Assembly: GCA_003280935.1 (NCBI GenBank)
Contig: QCDJ01000009.1
Location: forward strand, 1-52,191
Reading direction: 5' to 3'
From: Prochlorococcus sp. AG-355-B23
Lineage (GTDB): Bacteria > Cyanobacteriota > Cyanobacteriia > PCC-6307 > Cyanobiaceae
Length of the DNA: 52,191 bases
Numbering within the stretch: the stretch's first letter is position 1; each line of letters opens with the position of its first letter. Positions 1 through 8,560 of the stretch are shown one piece after another. The position numbers and the translations under genes were made by a program. The notes below the pieces were generated by a model. The model did not search any database, was not told where the DNA came from, and saw nothing but the letters and a program-made list of their open reading frames with translations.

Positions 1-984
1 AAAACCTAATTCTTCCCCTAAAGCACTGAATATAAAATCAGTATGTTGTTCAGGTATAAATTGCAAATTAGTCAGCTTACCTTGTAGCAAACCAGTCCCA
101 AATAATCCTCCAGAACCAATTGCAATTTGACTCTGTATCAAATGATATCCGCCACCTAATGGATCTCGATTTGGATCTAAAAATAAAACTAATCTATCTT
201 TTTGATATTCTTTTAAGCCATATTGCCACAAAATTGGTGTAAATTTTGCCACTAATAAATGGAACGAAATAGCGAGAGCAGAAAAAATAATTTTCTTTTT
301 TGAAGATCTATAAGCAAGATAACCTATAGCTGGAATCCAGAAAATTAGTAGAGTTGGTAAGGTTAGATATAATGTAGATGTGATAATACAAAACACTAAT
401 ATCAAAATCCACTCTATGGGCATTTGCGACCAATAGAGCATCACACCTGTCAAAACAATTAAAACTAAAGAGGTACCTAAGTCAGGTTGAAAGAAAATTA
501 ATAACCAAGGAATAACTACTACTAATAAGGGCAATACTAAATCTCTAATTGTTAGAATTATTTTTTTGTCGAGTACTAAAGCAAGAGTTAATACAGTACT
601 AAGTTTAGCTACCTCTGAAGGCTGAAAAGAAAAGATGCCCAAGTTTAGCCATCTTTGAGCTCCAGAGACTGAAATCCCAAAAAAATAAATTAGTAATAAG
701 GATATTAAAGTACACAAATAAAATGGAACCACATACTTTCTAATTCTCTCTAAAGGTATATAAGAAATAAAAAATGCTAAGAAATAACCTAAAAAACCAG
801 TTAGGATATGGCCTAAATAGTTCGATACTAAAAATTCACCCTGAATACTTTTTATCAATAAACCCGAAATAATAACTAAAAACAGGGGAATTATAAGTAG
901 CGGAGAAAATAAAAAACCTCTATTAAAGTTGTCTTTTTTTTGCAAAAATCCTCTGTAATTTAATAAAGAAATTCTCTTAAACAT
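1..984 (-). CDS. rodA: RodA, peptidoglycan glycosyltransferase of the SEDS family (partial, C-terminus cut off)
   Basis: RodA is a polytopic inner-membrane protein that polymerises lipid II during side-wall growth together with a class B PBP and MreBCD. The 328 visible codons run off the window edge, so the C-terminus is missing. The translation has repeated hydrophobic segments and the SEDS signatures [10 protein letters not shown] and FQPSEVAKL, then [11 protein letters not shown] in the middle and [20 protein letters not shown] near the cut end. The start is the ATG at 982-984, preceded by the mrp stop with a 3-base gap, so mrp and rodA are probably cotranscribed. The mreBCD genes lie about 40 kb away in the same window. 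The family call is strong; RodA rather than FtsW is inferred from the sequence pattern. Confidence 0.9.
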   Translation of the reverse strand, partial: MFKRISLLNYRGFLQKKDNFNRGFLFSPLLIIPLFLVIISGLLIKSIQGEFLVSNYLGHILTGFLGYFLAFFISYIPLERIRKYVVPFYLCTLISLLLIYFFGISVSGAQRWLNLGIFSFQPSEVAKLSTVLTLALVLDKKIILTIRDLVLPLLVVVIPWLLIFFQPDLGTSLVLIVLTGVMLYWSQMPIEWILILVFCIITSTLYLTLPTLLIFWIPAIGYLAYRSSKKKIIFSALAISFHLLVAKFTPILWQYGLKEYQKDRLVLFLDPNRDPLGGGYHLIQSQIAIGSGGLFGTGLLQGKLTNLQFIPEQHTDFIFSALGEELGF

Positions 985-987
985 CAA

Positions 988-2058
988 TTAAGTATTAACA
1001 AATTGATTTTTAATTAATTGAGCTAAATTACCAAATACGACAGAACTTTCTTTATTGGGCTGGCTTATTGAGATTGGCACACCTTTATTACTATCATCAA
1101 CGAGAGGGATTTCAATAGGAATTTGAGCTAGTAATGGTAAGTCATTTTCGTTAGCTAATGTTTGTCCACCACCTTTACCAAAAATTTCATATTTTTTACC
1201 TGGCATATCTGGCGGAATAAATACTGACATATTTTCTACAATTCCCAATAAAGGTACTCCGAGTTGTTTAAACATTGCTAATCCTCTCCTTGCATCTTGC
1301 AAAGATACTTGTTGAGGAGTAGTGACAACTATAGCGCCAGAAATAGGTACAGATTGAGAAAGAGATATTTGAGCGTCTCCTGTTCCAGGAGGCAAATCAA
1401 TAACCAAAAAATCAAGATTATTCCATTCAACTTGGTACAAAAATTGTCTGATAATACTATTAAGCATTGGTCCTCTCCATATCACTGGCTGACCTTCTTC
1501 TATGAGGAAACCCATTGATACCAATGAAATTCCATATTTATTTATTGGTATTAACCTTTGATCACTGTCACTACCTTCTGTAACCTTTGGATTCTGTTCG
1601 GCTACTCCCATCATTGAGGGGGTATTAGGTCCATATATATCCGCATCCAGCAAACCAGTTTTTAAGCCTAATTTAGCTAAAGAACAAGCGAGATTAACTG
1701 CAATGGTACTTTTTCCAACTCCACCTTTACCACTGCTAACAGCTATGATATGTCGAATCCCATCAATCTTCTGCAACTGAGGAGCATTACTTTGATTTTG
1801 AGATTCTGTTTTGGAAGGATTATTATCTATCTCTATTTGAACATCATCAATATCTTCAAAATCCAGTAGTGTCTCTCTAACCTCTTGTACAATTCTATCT
1901 CTTTGAGAATTTGCAAAAGATGGTAATGATAATGTTACGATTACTCTCGGTATAATTACTCTTACATTTTTAATCCAAGCTAATTCAATTACATTTTTCT
2001 GTGATCCAGCATCTAGAACTTTTTGTAAAGCAAAATTCGCATCTTCTATTGTGGTCAT
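988..2058 (-). CDS. mrp: Mrp/ApbC-type P-loop ATPase, iron-sulfur cluster carrier
   Basis: This is a cytosolic scaffold or carrier thought to deliver [4Fe-4S] clusters to target proteins. Residues 1 to about 90 form a DUF59/MIP18-like domain. The MinD-like NTPase domain starts near residue 100 with the deviant Walker A motif SSGKGGVGKST, followed by DADIYGPN and the Walker B-like segment DFLVIDLPPGTGD. The length of 356 aa is normal for cyanobacterial Mrp. It is cotranscribed with rodA downstream and divergent from hemF across about 160 bases. The usual CxxC cluster-binding pair near the C-terminus is not obvious, as in many cyanobacterial members. Confidence 0.93.
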   Translation of the reverse strand: MTTIEDANFALQKVLDAGSQKNVIELAWIKNVRVIIPRVIVTLSLPSFANSQRDRIVQEVRETLLDFEDIDDVQIEIDNNPSKTESQNQSNAPQLQKIDGIRHIIAVSSGKGGVGKSTIAVNLACSLAKLGLKTGLLDADIYGPNTPSMMGVAEQNPKVTEGSDSDQRLIPINKYGISLVSMGFLIEEGQPVIWRGPMLNSIIRQFLYQVEWNNLDFLVIDLPPGTGDAQISLSQSVPISGAIVVTTPQQVSLQDARRGLAMFKQLGVPLLGIVENMSVFIPPDMPGKKYEIFGKGGGQTLANENDLPLLAQIPIEIPLVDDSNKGVPISISQPNKESSVVFGNLAQLIKNQFVNT

Positions 2059-2216
2059 TAAATTTTTAAATATTTTGACAAGATAGTCGACTGTTTAAAA
2101 GATTAAGAACTATGTCGAACTATCAAATAATAGGCAATAAGGACCCCCTAAGAGAAATTATAAAGAGAAACTTATAATTAACCAAAAAAATTTTTTCTTC
2201 AAGATTTACTAAATAC

Positions 2217-3245
2217 ATGTTGAAAGAACCTCCTAAAAACTCGAGAGAAAAAACTAAAAATCTCTTATTAACTCTACAAGACAAAATTTGTTCAGGACTT
2301 GAAAATGTAGATGGCAAAGGGAAATTTGCAGAGGAATCCTGGCTAAGAGACGAAGGTGGCGGTGGAAGATCAAGAGTATTGAAAAATGGTTCTATTTTTG
2401 AGCAAGCAGGCGTAAATTTCTCGGAAGTACAAGGAAAAGAATTACCCCAATCTATAATCTCTCAAAGGCCCGAAGCAAAAGGTCATGAATGGTTTGCTAC
2501 CGGAACTTCTATGGTTTTGCATCCTAAGAACCCCTATATTCCTACAGTTCATCTGAATTATCGATATTTCGAAGCTGGTCCTGTATGGTGGTTTGGGGGA
2601 GGTGCAGACTTAACCCCTTTTTATCCTTACCTTTCTGATGTAAGGAATTTTCATAATGAGCATAAAAAAGCTTGCGAAAAAGTTGATCAAGATTTGCATA
2701 AAGTTTTCAAACCATGGTGTGATGAATATTTCTTCCTGAAGCATAGAAATGAATCTAGAGGCATAGGAGGTATTTTTTATGACTATCAAGATGGTTCAGG
2801 CAATATTTATAGAGGAAATAACCATAATGGAGAAGCATCAAAAGCTTCACAAAATATTGGCAGAACAAATTTAAATTGGGATGATTTATTTTCTTTAGCG
2901 GAAAACTGTGGGCAGGCATTCCTCCCTTCATATTTGCCTATTATTGAAAAAAGAGCTTCTCAAACATATTCATCGAAGGAAAGAGAATTCCAGCTATATC
3001 GAAGAGGTAGATATGTCGAATTCAATTTAGTTTGGGATAGAGGGACGATTTTTGGACTACAAACAAATGGAAGAACTGAATCTATATTAATGTCCTTACC
3101 GCCTTTAGCTAGATGGGAATATGGATATAAAGCTAAAAATGGTTCTCGAGAGGATTTTCTCACATCAATTTTTACAAAACCCCAAGATTGGTTGGATGAT
3201 ACAGAGTTAGAGAAATTCTGTATAGAGAATAATATTTTTGATTAA
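2217..3245 (+). CDS. hemF: Oxygen-dependent coproporphyrinogen III oxidase
   Basis: HemF catalyses the aerobic oxidative decarboxylation of coproporphyrinogen III to protoporphyrinogen IX, on the route to heme, chlorophyll and bilins. The 342-aa protein has the family hallmarks [12 protein letters not shown] near residue 50, [25 protein letters not shown], and the C-terminal block [20 protein letters not shown]. The start at 2217 fits the family N-terminus. The gene stands alone, divergent from mrp and convergent with the CCB-like gene. Its product ultimately supplies the heme cleaved by ho1, also in this window. Confidence 0.97.
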   Translation: MLKEPPKNSREKTKNLLLTLQDKICSGLENVDGKGKFAEESWLRDEGGGGRSRVLKNGSIFEQAGVNFSEVQGKELPQSIISQRPEAKGHEWFATGTSMVLHPKNPYIPTVHLNYRYFEAGPVWWFGGGADLTPFYPYLSDVRNFHNEHKKACEKVDQDLHKVFKPWCDEYFFLKHRNESRGIGGIFYDYQDGSGNIYRGNNHNGEASKASQNIGRTNLNWDDLFSLAENCGQAFLPSYLPIIEKRASQTYSSKEREFQLYRRGRYVEFNLVWDRGTIFGLQTNGRTESILMSLPPLARWEYGYKAKNGSREDFLTSIFTKPQDWLDDTELEKFCIENNIFD

Positions 3246-3274
3246 AAATTATCAAATAAAATTTTTTAAGTCCC

Positions 3275-3832
3275 TTAAATAGGTGTTTTAAATAAAGAAC
3301 CGTCACTTTTCAATTGAAGTTTTTCTCCAAGTTCATTTTCTAAAGAAATTAATTCATCCCTATGGGCTCTAAGTCTCATAAAAGTTGAATCTTTTTCATT
3401 TTCGTTGATCAACCTTAATTCAAATTGCTCCTCTCTTGCTGATTTTTTAAAATAAACAATTCCAGACAAAGGGCCACCAATTAATCCCAAAAGGATAGGC
3501 CACCAACCTAATTCAGGATATATTTGAATAATTACTAATCCCAAAGCACAAGAACCAAAACCGCCAAGAAAACCTAAAAAAATTGCTAAAAATTTACTAG
3601 AAACAACTTGACCCTTGAATATTAAAATTCTTTGTTCAAAATCTCCTCCTGCTTGCTTCCATCCCCTCAAATTAAGCCATTCACATAAACCATTTAAAAC
3701 CTTAATTGGCTGCTGAGAAGATGAAATCTCAACGATGGTTGTTCTATCTTTACTGGAAGCCCTAAGAAAAAAAAATAATCCTATGGCCAAGAGAATTGTC
3801 AGGAATAATGTTGAATTTAAGGAATATGACAT
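3275..3832 (-). CDS. CCB2/CCB4-like (DUF2930) membrane protein, probable cytochrome b6f heme assembly factor
   Basis: This 185-aa protein has an N-terminal membrane segment (about residues 5-23), a soluble stretch, and a second hydrophobic hairpin (about 80-125) rich in glycine and ending GGPLSGIVYFKKSAREEQ. It closes with an acidic, coiled tail. The pattern resembles the CCB2/CCB4 family, whose plant and algal members help attach heme ci covalently to cytochrome b6. That assignment is from memory of the family and is moderately sure. It is convergent with hemF. If the family call is wrong, it is a conserved two- or three-pass membrane protein of unknown role. Confidence 0.6.
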   Translation of the reverse strand: MSYSLNSTLFLTILLAIGLFFFLRASSKDRTTIVEISSSQQPIKVLNGLCEWLNLRGWKQAGGDFEQRILIFKGQVVSSKFLAIFLGFLGGFGSCALGLVIIQIYPELGWWPILLGLIGGPLSGIVYFKKSAREEQFELRLINENEKDSTFMRLRAHRDELISLENELGEKLQLKSDGSLFKTPI

Positions 3833-3995
3833 TAAATAATTTTTTCTAGTAACTCGAGAATAAAAATTAAAGTTACATCATATTATAATTTTTTAGAATT
3901 TTTCTGTAAAATAATCACATTAGATAAAAATTCTTAATTAAATAAAATCTTAAGTAATATTCTAAATTTTAAATTACTTTAAATACTTATTACAA

Positions 3996-4631
3996 ATGAC
4001 TATTGAAAATAAAAATATTGATTTTCTTTATAGCGATTTGACGGTAGATTTATACAATCTTTATAAAAAATCATCCTACCTAGCTATTGACACTGAAGCA
4101 ATGGGTTTAATTCATGGAAGAGATAGACTCTGTTTAGTACAAATATGTAATGAATTTAAAAGAACATCCTGTATAAAAATCGAAATTAATCCATCTTCTT
4201 CACCTCATTTAAAAGCACTTCTTGAAGATGACAAAATTACTAAAATATTTCACTATGCGAGATTTGATGTAGCAGCTCTAAAATGCAATCTGGAAATTAA
4301 TACAAAAAATATTTTTTGTACAAAAATTGCTAGTAAGTTGGCGAGAACTTATACAAATAAACATGGTTTAAAGGATTTAATAAATGAATTGCTAGGTATA
4401 GAACTGGACAAAAGCTCTCAAAGTAGTGATTGGGGTAGCAACGAAGATTTAACAAAAGATCAACTAGATTATGCAGCAAATGATGTTAGATATTTAATTG
4501 AAGCTATGCATAAATTAAAAGTTATTTTAGAAAGAGAGAATAGATATGAATTAGCTCAAAAATGTTTCGAAACAGTCTCTGTTCATGCTGATTTAGACAT
4601 ACTAAAATTCTCAAATATATTTGAACATTAA
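3996..4631 (+). CDS. rnd: RNase D-like 3'-5' exonuclease (DEDDy)
   Basis: The 211-aa protein consists of a DEDDy exonuclease domain alone. Exo I is visible as AIDTEAMG (about residue 30), Exo II as IFHYARFDVAAL (about 85), and Exo III as LDYAANDVRYL (about 165), supplying the four acidic metal ligands and the tyrosine. Escherichia coli RNase D has two further C-terminal HRDC domains that are absent here, so this is the short form common in cyanobacteria and alphaproteobacteria. It probably trims 3' ends of stable RNA precursors. It ends 3 bases from the convergent small gene. Confidence 0.9.
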   Translation: MTIENKNIDFLYSDLTVDLYNLYKKSSYLAIDTEAMGLIHGRDRLCLVQICNEFKRTSCIKIEINPSSSPHLKALLEDDKITKIFHYARFDVAALKCNLEINTKNIFCTKIASKLARTYTNKHGLKDLINELLGIELDKSSQSSDWGSNEDLTKDQLDYAANDVRYLIEAMHKLKVILERENRYELAQKCFETVSVHADLDILKFSNIFEH

Positions 4632-4634
4632 AAA

Positions 4635-4901
4635 TCAATCTTCAGTTAAAAATTTATCTTCACCATCAAGAGTTTCCATAAGCTTATCAAGTATTCTTGA
4701 AGAACTTAATTGATCTCCATCATTTTTTTTACAAATTTTTAAAACATTTTGAGCAACTTGTATTTTTTCTTGAATAGTTTTCGAGCCTTCTTTTGCAATT
4801 TGAATTTCTACTTTCTTTTTAGCAGAAGATAAGCTTATACTCATAAATTTTGCAATCTCTGCACAAATTTTTAGATATTGCCGATCATTTATTGGATACA
4901 T
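4635..4901 (-). CDS. Conserved small protein of unknown function (88 aa)
   Basis: I do not recognise a characterised family. The protein is short, soluble and mostly helical by composition, with a lysine-rich centre (SSAKKKVEIQIAKEG) and an acidic C-terminus (LDGEDKFLTED). There are no cysteine pairs and no membrane segment. It starts with ATG at 4901 and is convergent with the RNase D gene. About 34 bases separate it from the upstream LpxB-like gene on the same strand, so the two may be cotranscribed. Uninterrupted coding style and tight packing argue that it is real. Confidence 0.7.
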   Translation of the reverse strand: MYPINDRQYLKICAEIAKFMSISLSSAKKKVEIQIAKEGSKTIQEKIQVAQNVLKICKKNDGDQLSSSRILDKLMETLDGEDKFLTED

Positions 4902-4935
4902 AAAAGAATTAATAATTAATAAGCTAGTTCATTTA

Positions 4936-6165
4936 CTAAGATAACAAACTAAGGTTTATGGCATCTACGATTTTCTTACTTGCTCCGGATTCTCCCATTC
5001 TTTTTTTCCCAATTTTTGCTTGTTTTAACCTATCAACTTTTCCTTTCAAAAGTAAACTTAAACGTTTTAAAAGAATTTTTTTGTTCGCACAAACTAAAAC
5101 ACTACCTCCCAATAATCTTGATTGCCTTTTGGCAAATGATTTTGTGAATTGTGGTCCAGGTCCCGGTAGAGAGAGAGATGGAATTCCAAGACCAGCAATT
5201 TGCTCTGTAGCAGTTCCTGCATTAGACAAACCAACTTCTGCCATGTTAGCCCATGAATTGAATTTACCTTTTCCAATCACTACATATTGATCTTTTTTTT
5301 TCCATACTGAATCTTCATCAATTAGAAATTTAACTTTACTCTGTTTTATAAAACCATATTTATTTAAATAATTTTGAATTTGAATAACATTCGCATTAAT
5401 GCTCAAAGGCAAAAGTATTACCAAATCCTTTGAAAAATCAAAATCATGCAAACAATTTAGAAAATTTTTAAGATTTTTAAGAGCTTCAGGATATCTACTT
5501 CCAACTAATAAAATAATCCTTTTAAAAGAAACAATATTTGATATCTTATCGTTTGTTGCATTAACAAAATCCATCATTGGATTGCCCAAGTATTTTGCAT
5601 CAATATTTTTTTTATTCAAATTATTAGCTGTAATTTTATCTCTCATAATTAAATTTTTACATCTTGGAGATTTCATTAAAAACATTTCCCATGGATCCCA
5701 TTCAGAACCTTTCAACTTATGATAAAAGTCGCTTAAATCCCAACCTGGCCCACTACTCCAAGTATGATCACTTTTGGGAGTTCCAATGAAACTAAATTCG
5801 CATTCTGAACTCCAAGCGTAGAGTAATGGCAAGAAATCGCCTACTGCGATAATTTTGCAGTTATGTTTTGACTTCTGTTTTACAAGTAGAAAATTTCTTA
5901 AATTATCGATTAAAAATCCTGCAAACAAATCACGCACAAATCCCTTCAGACTTTGATTACTAAAACCTCCACTAGGCAGTTCTTTAAAATATCCTATTTT
6001 ACGAAAATTCTTTGATTTTATGGAATTAAATACATCTCCATTTCCAACTAATGGCAAAACTTCAATATTTTTATTTTTTATTTTTTTTAGAAATCTTTTT
6101 ATTATCTCCGATGCGATTACATCTTCTCCATGACCATTGCATATAAATAATAGAGAATGAGGCAC
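4936..6165 (-). CDS. LpxB-related glycosyltransferase-like protein of the cyanobacterial conserved family
   Basis: The protein resembles the cyanobacterial family described as related to lipid-A-disaccharide synthase (LpxB). Features include the N-terminal FICNGHGEDVIA block, a central MRDKITANNL and YLGNPMMD, a VGSRYPEAL strand, and the C-terminal donor-site-like segment GLSNAGTATEQIAGLGIPSL. The open frame continues upstream to an ATG at 6354, but that extension translates the reverse complement of tRNA-Cys and cannot be genuine. The first plausible start downstream of the tRNA is the GTG at 6163-6165, giving 409 aa and placing the NGHGED motif near the N-terminus, as expected. The substrate is unknown; a role in envelope or glycolipid synthesis is inference. 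Confidence 0.8.
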   Translation of the reverse strand: MPHSLLFICNGHGEDVIASEIIKRFLKKIKNKNIEVLPLVGNGDVFNSIKSKNFRKIGYFKELPSGGFSNQSLKGFVRDLFAGFLIDNLRNFLLVKQKSKHNCKIIAVGDFLPLLYAWSSECEFSFIGTPKSDHTWSSGPGWDLSDFYHKLKGSEWDPWEMFLMKSPRCKNLIMRDKITANNLNKKNIDAKYLGNPMMDFVNATNDKISNIVSFKRIILLVGSRYPEALKNLKNFLNCLHDFDFSKDLVILLPLSINANVIQIQNYLNKYGFIKQSKVKFLIDEDSVWKKKDQYVVIGKGKFNSWANMAEVGLSNAGTATEQIAGLGIPSLSLPGPGPQFTKSFAKRQSRLLGGSVLVCANKKILLKRLSLLLKGKVDRLKQAKIGKKRMGESGASKKIVDAINLSLLS

Positions 6166-6207
6166 CTTACTGTTAAGATCATATGAAGACTCAATCGAAT
6201 CTTTTTC

Positions 6208-6278
6208 GGCGGCATGGCCAAGTGGTAAGGCAGAGGATTGCAAATCCTTTATCCCCAGTTCGAATCTGGGTGCCGCCT
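6208..6278 (+). tRNA. tRNA-Cys (GCA)
   Basis: A 71-base cloverleaf is readable. The acceptor arm pairs GGCGGCA with TGCCGCC and has discriminator T. The D arm is GCC-AAGTGGTAA-GGC. The anticodon stem GAGGA/TCCTT carries loop TTGCAAA with anticodon GCA at 6240-6242. The T arm is CCAG-TTCGAAT-CTGG. The 3' CCA is not encoded. The gene diverges from the LpxB-like gene with a 42-base gap, so its promoter must lie in or over that gene's first codons. Confidence 0.97.
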
Positions 6279-6487
6279 TATTTAATTTTTTTACACATTT
6301 AATTATGAAGTTTTCTAAAAAATTCAATTTGAAATAAAGGGTATAAAGTTTCAATTACTTATTTGATATATGGAAAATAATCTTTTCATTATTATTGATA
6401 AATAATACCCGATATCTATTGATAAATAAAATTTAATTGATTTATTAATTATTTTCATCAGAATATTTATGTAAAATTTGAATTATT

Positions 6488-6655
6488 TTAATAATCATTA
6501 TCAGCTACACACATTCCTAAACATCTAACACCATTTGATGCAGTCCTTTGGCAATGACTACATAAAATGGGATCTTTCTCTGAAGTAAGGTTAATTTTTG
6601 AATTATTTTGGTCTTTAAAACTTATTAACTCTTGTGTTGAATCAAATGGAGTCAT
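6488..6655 (-). CDS. Small cysteine-rich protein of unknown function (55 aa)
   Basis: The likely start is the ATG at 6653-6655, which overlaps the stop of the upstream gene by 14 bases. Two in-frame ATGs further upstream would overlap it more. The C-terminal half has two cysteine pairs, CSHC and CLGMC, 14 residues apart, suggesting a small zinc-binding knuckle. The N-terminal half is polar. Translational coupling to the 214-aa gene is likely. I do not recognise the family. Confidence 0.55.
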   Translation of the reverse strand: MTPFDSTQELISFKDQNNSKINLTSEKDPILCSHCQRTASNGVRCLGMCVADNDY

Positions 6656-7286
6656 TCTTGGAATCATCACTTGAGTCGATACTAACAACAAGTGAAGCAT
6701 TAGTGTTGGAAGAAGGTATATCCATAATTTTTACAGTTTCTTTAGGCTCATCAATAACTTGATTTTCTTCTGCACTCTCATCAACTGCACAAGCTTCAAG
6801 AGCCTCTCGAAGTAGTGAATCAAAAGTTGCTCCAGGCAATCTATGTCTAGCAACCTCAAGAAAAGTTCTCGGTAACGATTCAGATGCAGCATCTCGTAAA
6901 GCAGGATTATTCTTTCTATGTTCTTGTTCCTCTTCTATTGATTTAATAAACCTCAGTGTGACATCTCTTTTGGTAGAAGCTTTTATCAGCGTATCGTTTT
7001 CAGGATTACTAACACTAGGTTCATTTTCAAGATCACTCAGTCTTTTTTCCAAACTATTTAAAACTTCATTAGCTTCTTTACTAATATGTGCTAATTGACC
7101 ATCCGACAAGTTAGGTAAATCAGCGACAAAAACTTTCCCATGATCCCTTAGTGTCAAGAAAGTTGGTCTTGGGCCTTGTGCCTGTCTACCATTTAATTCG
7201 GAATTATTATTTATTGGTCTTTTTGGAGGTGTAGGGCCAGCTGAACTACGTCTACGTGTAATTCTTTGATTATTTGCAAAAGGCAT
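6642..7286 (-). CDS. Conserved protein of unknown function (214 aa)
   Basis: The product has a basic, proline-rich N-terminus (RRRSSAGPTPPKRP). A predicted helical middle follows (about residues 60-130) with heptad-like leucines in EVLNSLEKRLSDLE. Next comes the segment LPRTFLEVARHRLPGATFDSLLREALEACA, described here in parts: LPRTFLEVARHRLPG then TFDSLLREALEACA. The C-terminus is acidic and serine-rich, ending SDDSKNDSI. There is no membrane segment or catalytic motif. The architecture suggests a soluble, partly disordered adaptor, but function is unknown. It overlaps the downstream small cysteine-rich gene and probably forms an operon with it. Confidence 0.7.
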   Translation of the reverse strand: MPFANNQRITRRRSSAGPTPPKRPINNNSELNGRQAQGPRPTFLTLRDHGKVFVADLPNLSDGQLAHISKEANEVLNSLEKRLSDLENEPSVSNPENDTLIKASTKRDVTLRFIKSIEEEQEHRKNNPALRDAASESLPRTFLEVARHRLPGATFDSLLREALEACAVDESAEENQVIDEPKETVKIMDIPSSNTNASLVVSIDSSDDSKNDSI

Positions 7287-7418
7287 TGAATAAAGGTTAA
7301 ATCTTAATACTTAAACTTCCGATATAATTCGGCGGTAATTTTATTATATTACACCTAACTTTTTGATTTGGGTATAAAAAATAATTTTTTAAAACTCATT
7401 TAAAAGATATAAAAAAAT

Positions 7419-8462
7419 TTAAGTTAAAATTTCTGGCAAAAATTTACTAATTTTTGAATCATTTTTTTGAACTATCTTCCCAATTTCCCAACCATCTATT
7501 TCATAATCTTTACAGATACTTAATATCGCGTCCTTAAATTGTTTATCAATAATTAAACAAAATCCCACTCCAAGATTGAAAGTATTCCAAAAATCTTTTT
7601 CAGGAATAGATCCTTTCTCTTTAAGGAATTTAAATAAAATAGGTATTTCCCAAGAACTGGTATTGATATAAGGAATAAAATCAGAAGGAATACATCTTGG
7701 TAAATTTTCTGGAATTCCCCCACCAGTTATATGAGACATTGCTTTAATTTCTATATTTTCAGATAAAATTTGGCTAATCACATTATTATAAATTTTTGTA
7801 GGTTTTAATAACTCATCATAAAAATTTAAGTGAGAAACTTTTTCAAATTCTTTATCTATTTGATTATTGTTTTGAATAATTTTTCTTACTAAACTAAAGC
7901 CGTTACTATGAACTCCATCACTATTTAAAGCAATTATTAAGTCATTTTCAGAGACTTTTTTACCATTAATAAGCTTATCCTCATCAACTATTCCAACACA
8001 AAATCCTGCGAGATCATACTTATTTTTTGAATAAAATCCAGGCATTTCAGCAGTTTCTCCGCCGAGTAATGCACAGTTATTTTCTCCACAACCATGTGAA
8101 ATTCCCTGAACAACCCTCAATAATTGTTTCTTATCAAGCTTACCAGTAGCGATATAATCCAGAAAAAATAACGGTTTTGCACCACTAGTAATGATATCGT
8201 TCATGCACATAGCAACTAAATCAATACCAACCTCAAAGTGAAAGTTTTTACTTTGGGCTAATTCTAATTTTGTTCCAACTCCATCAGTTCCTGAAACAAG
8301 AACTGGGTTTTTAAAACTATCGATAGGAATTCTAAACAAGCCTCCGAATCCGCCAATCCCCTCAATCACATTAGATGTATGAGTTCCTTCAACTGCCTGT
8401 TTAATTTCGGAAACAAATTTTCGTCCAGCTTCTATATCAACTCCTGATGTTTTGTAATCCAT
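7419..8462 (-). CDS. purM: Phosphoribosylformylglycinamidine cyclo-ligase (AIR synthetase)
   Basis: PurM uses ATP to close the imidazole ring of FGAM, giving AIR, the fifth step of purine synthesis. The 347-aa protein carries VSGTDGVGTKLELA (about residue 57), GIDLVAMCMNDI, LLGGETAEMPGFY, and HITGGGIPENLPR, all typical of the PurM superfamily. The length is normal. It is divergent from panC-cmk across 98 bases. No other pur gene is in the window, so it appears to be a lone transcription unit. Confidence 0.97.
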   Translation of the reverse strand: MDYKTSGVDIEAGRKFVSEIKQAVEGTHTSNVIEGIGGFGGLFRIPIDSFKNPVLVSGTDGVGTKLELAQSKNFHFEVGIDLVAMCMNDIITSGAKPLFFLDYIATGKLDKKQLLRVVQGISHGCGENNCALLGGETAEMPGFYSKNKYDLAGFCVGIVDEDKLINGKKVSENDLIIALNSDGVHSNGFSLVRKIIQNNNQIDKEFEKVSHLNFYDELLKPTKIYNNVISQILSENIEIKAMSHITGGGIPENLPRCIPSDFIPYINTSSWEIPILFKFLKEKGSIPEKDFWNTFNLGVGFCLIIDKQFKDAILSICKDYEIDGWEIGKIVQKNDSKISKFLPEILT

Positions 8463-8560
8463 GAAATAAAAATGATAGACTTTCCCTATATAGATATTCC
8501 TCCTAAGATTGTTTTTGTCCAGTAATTGTTTATCAAATAGATTTATTTTTTAAAAACAAA

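Noticed and set aside
2071..2103. A TTGACA at 2075-2080 as a promoter for hemF
   Set aside because: The -35 match is good but no acceptable -10 lies at 16-18 bases, so I could not assign it.
2123..2317. A 64-codon minus-strand frame upstream of and overlapping hemF
   Set aside because: Overlaps the 5' end of hemF, has no recognisable features, and its hydrophobicity comes from AT-rich intergenic DNA.
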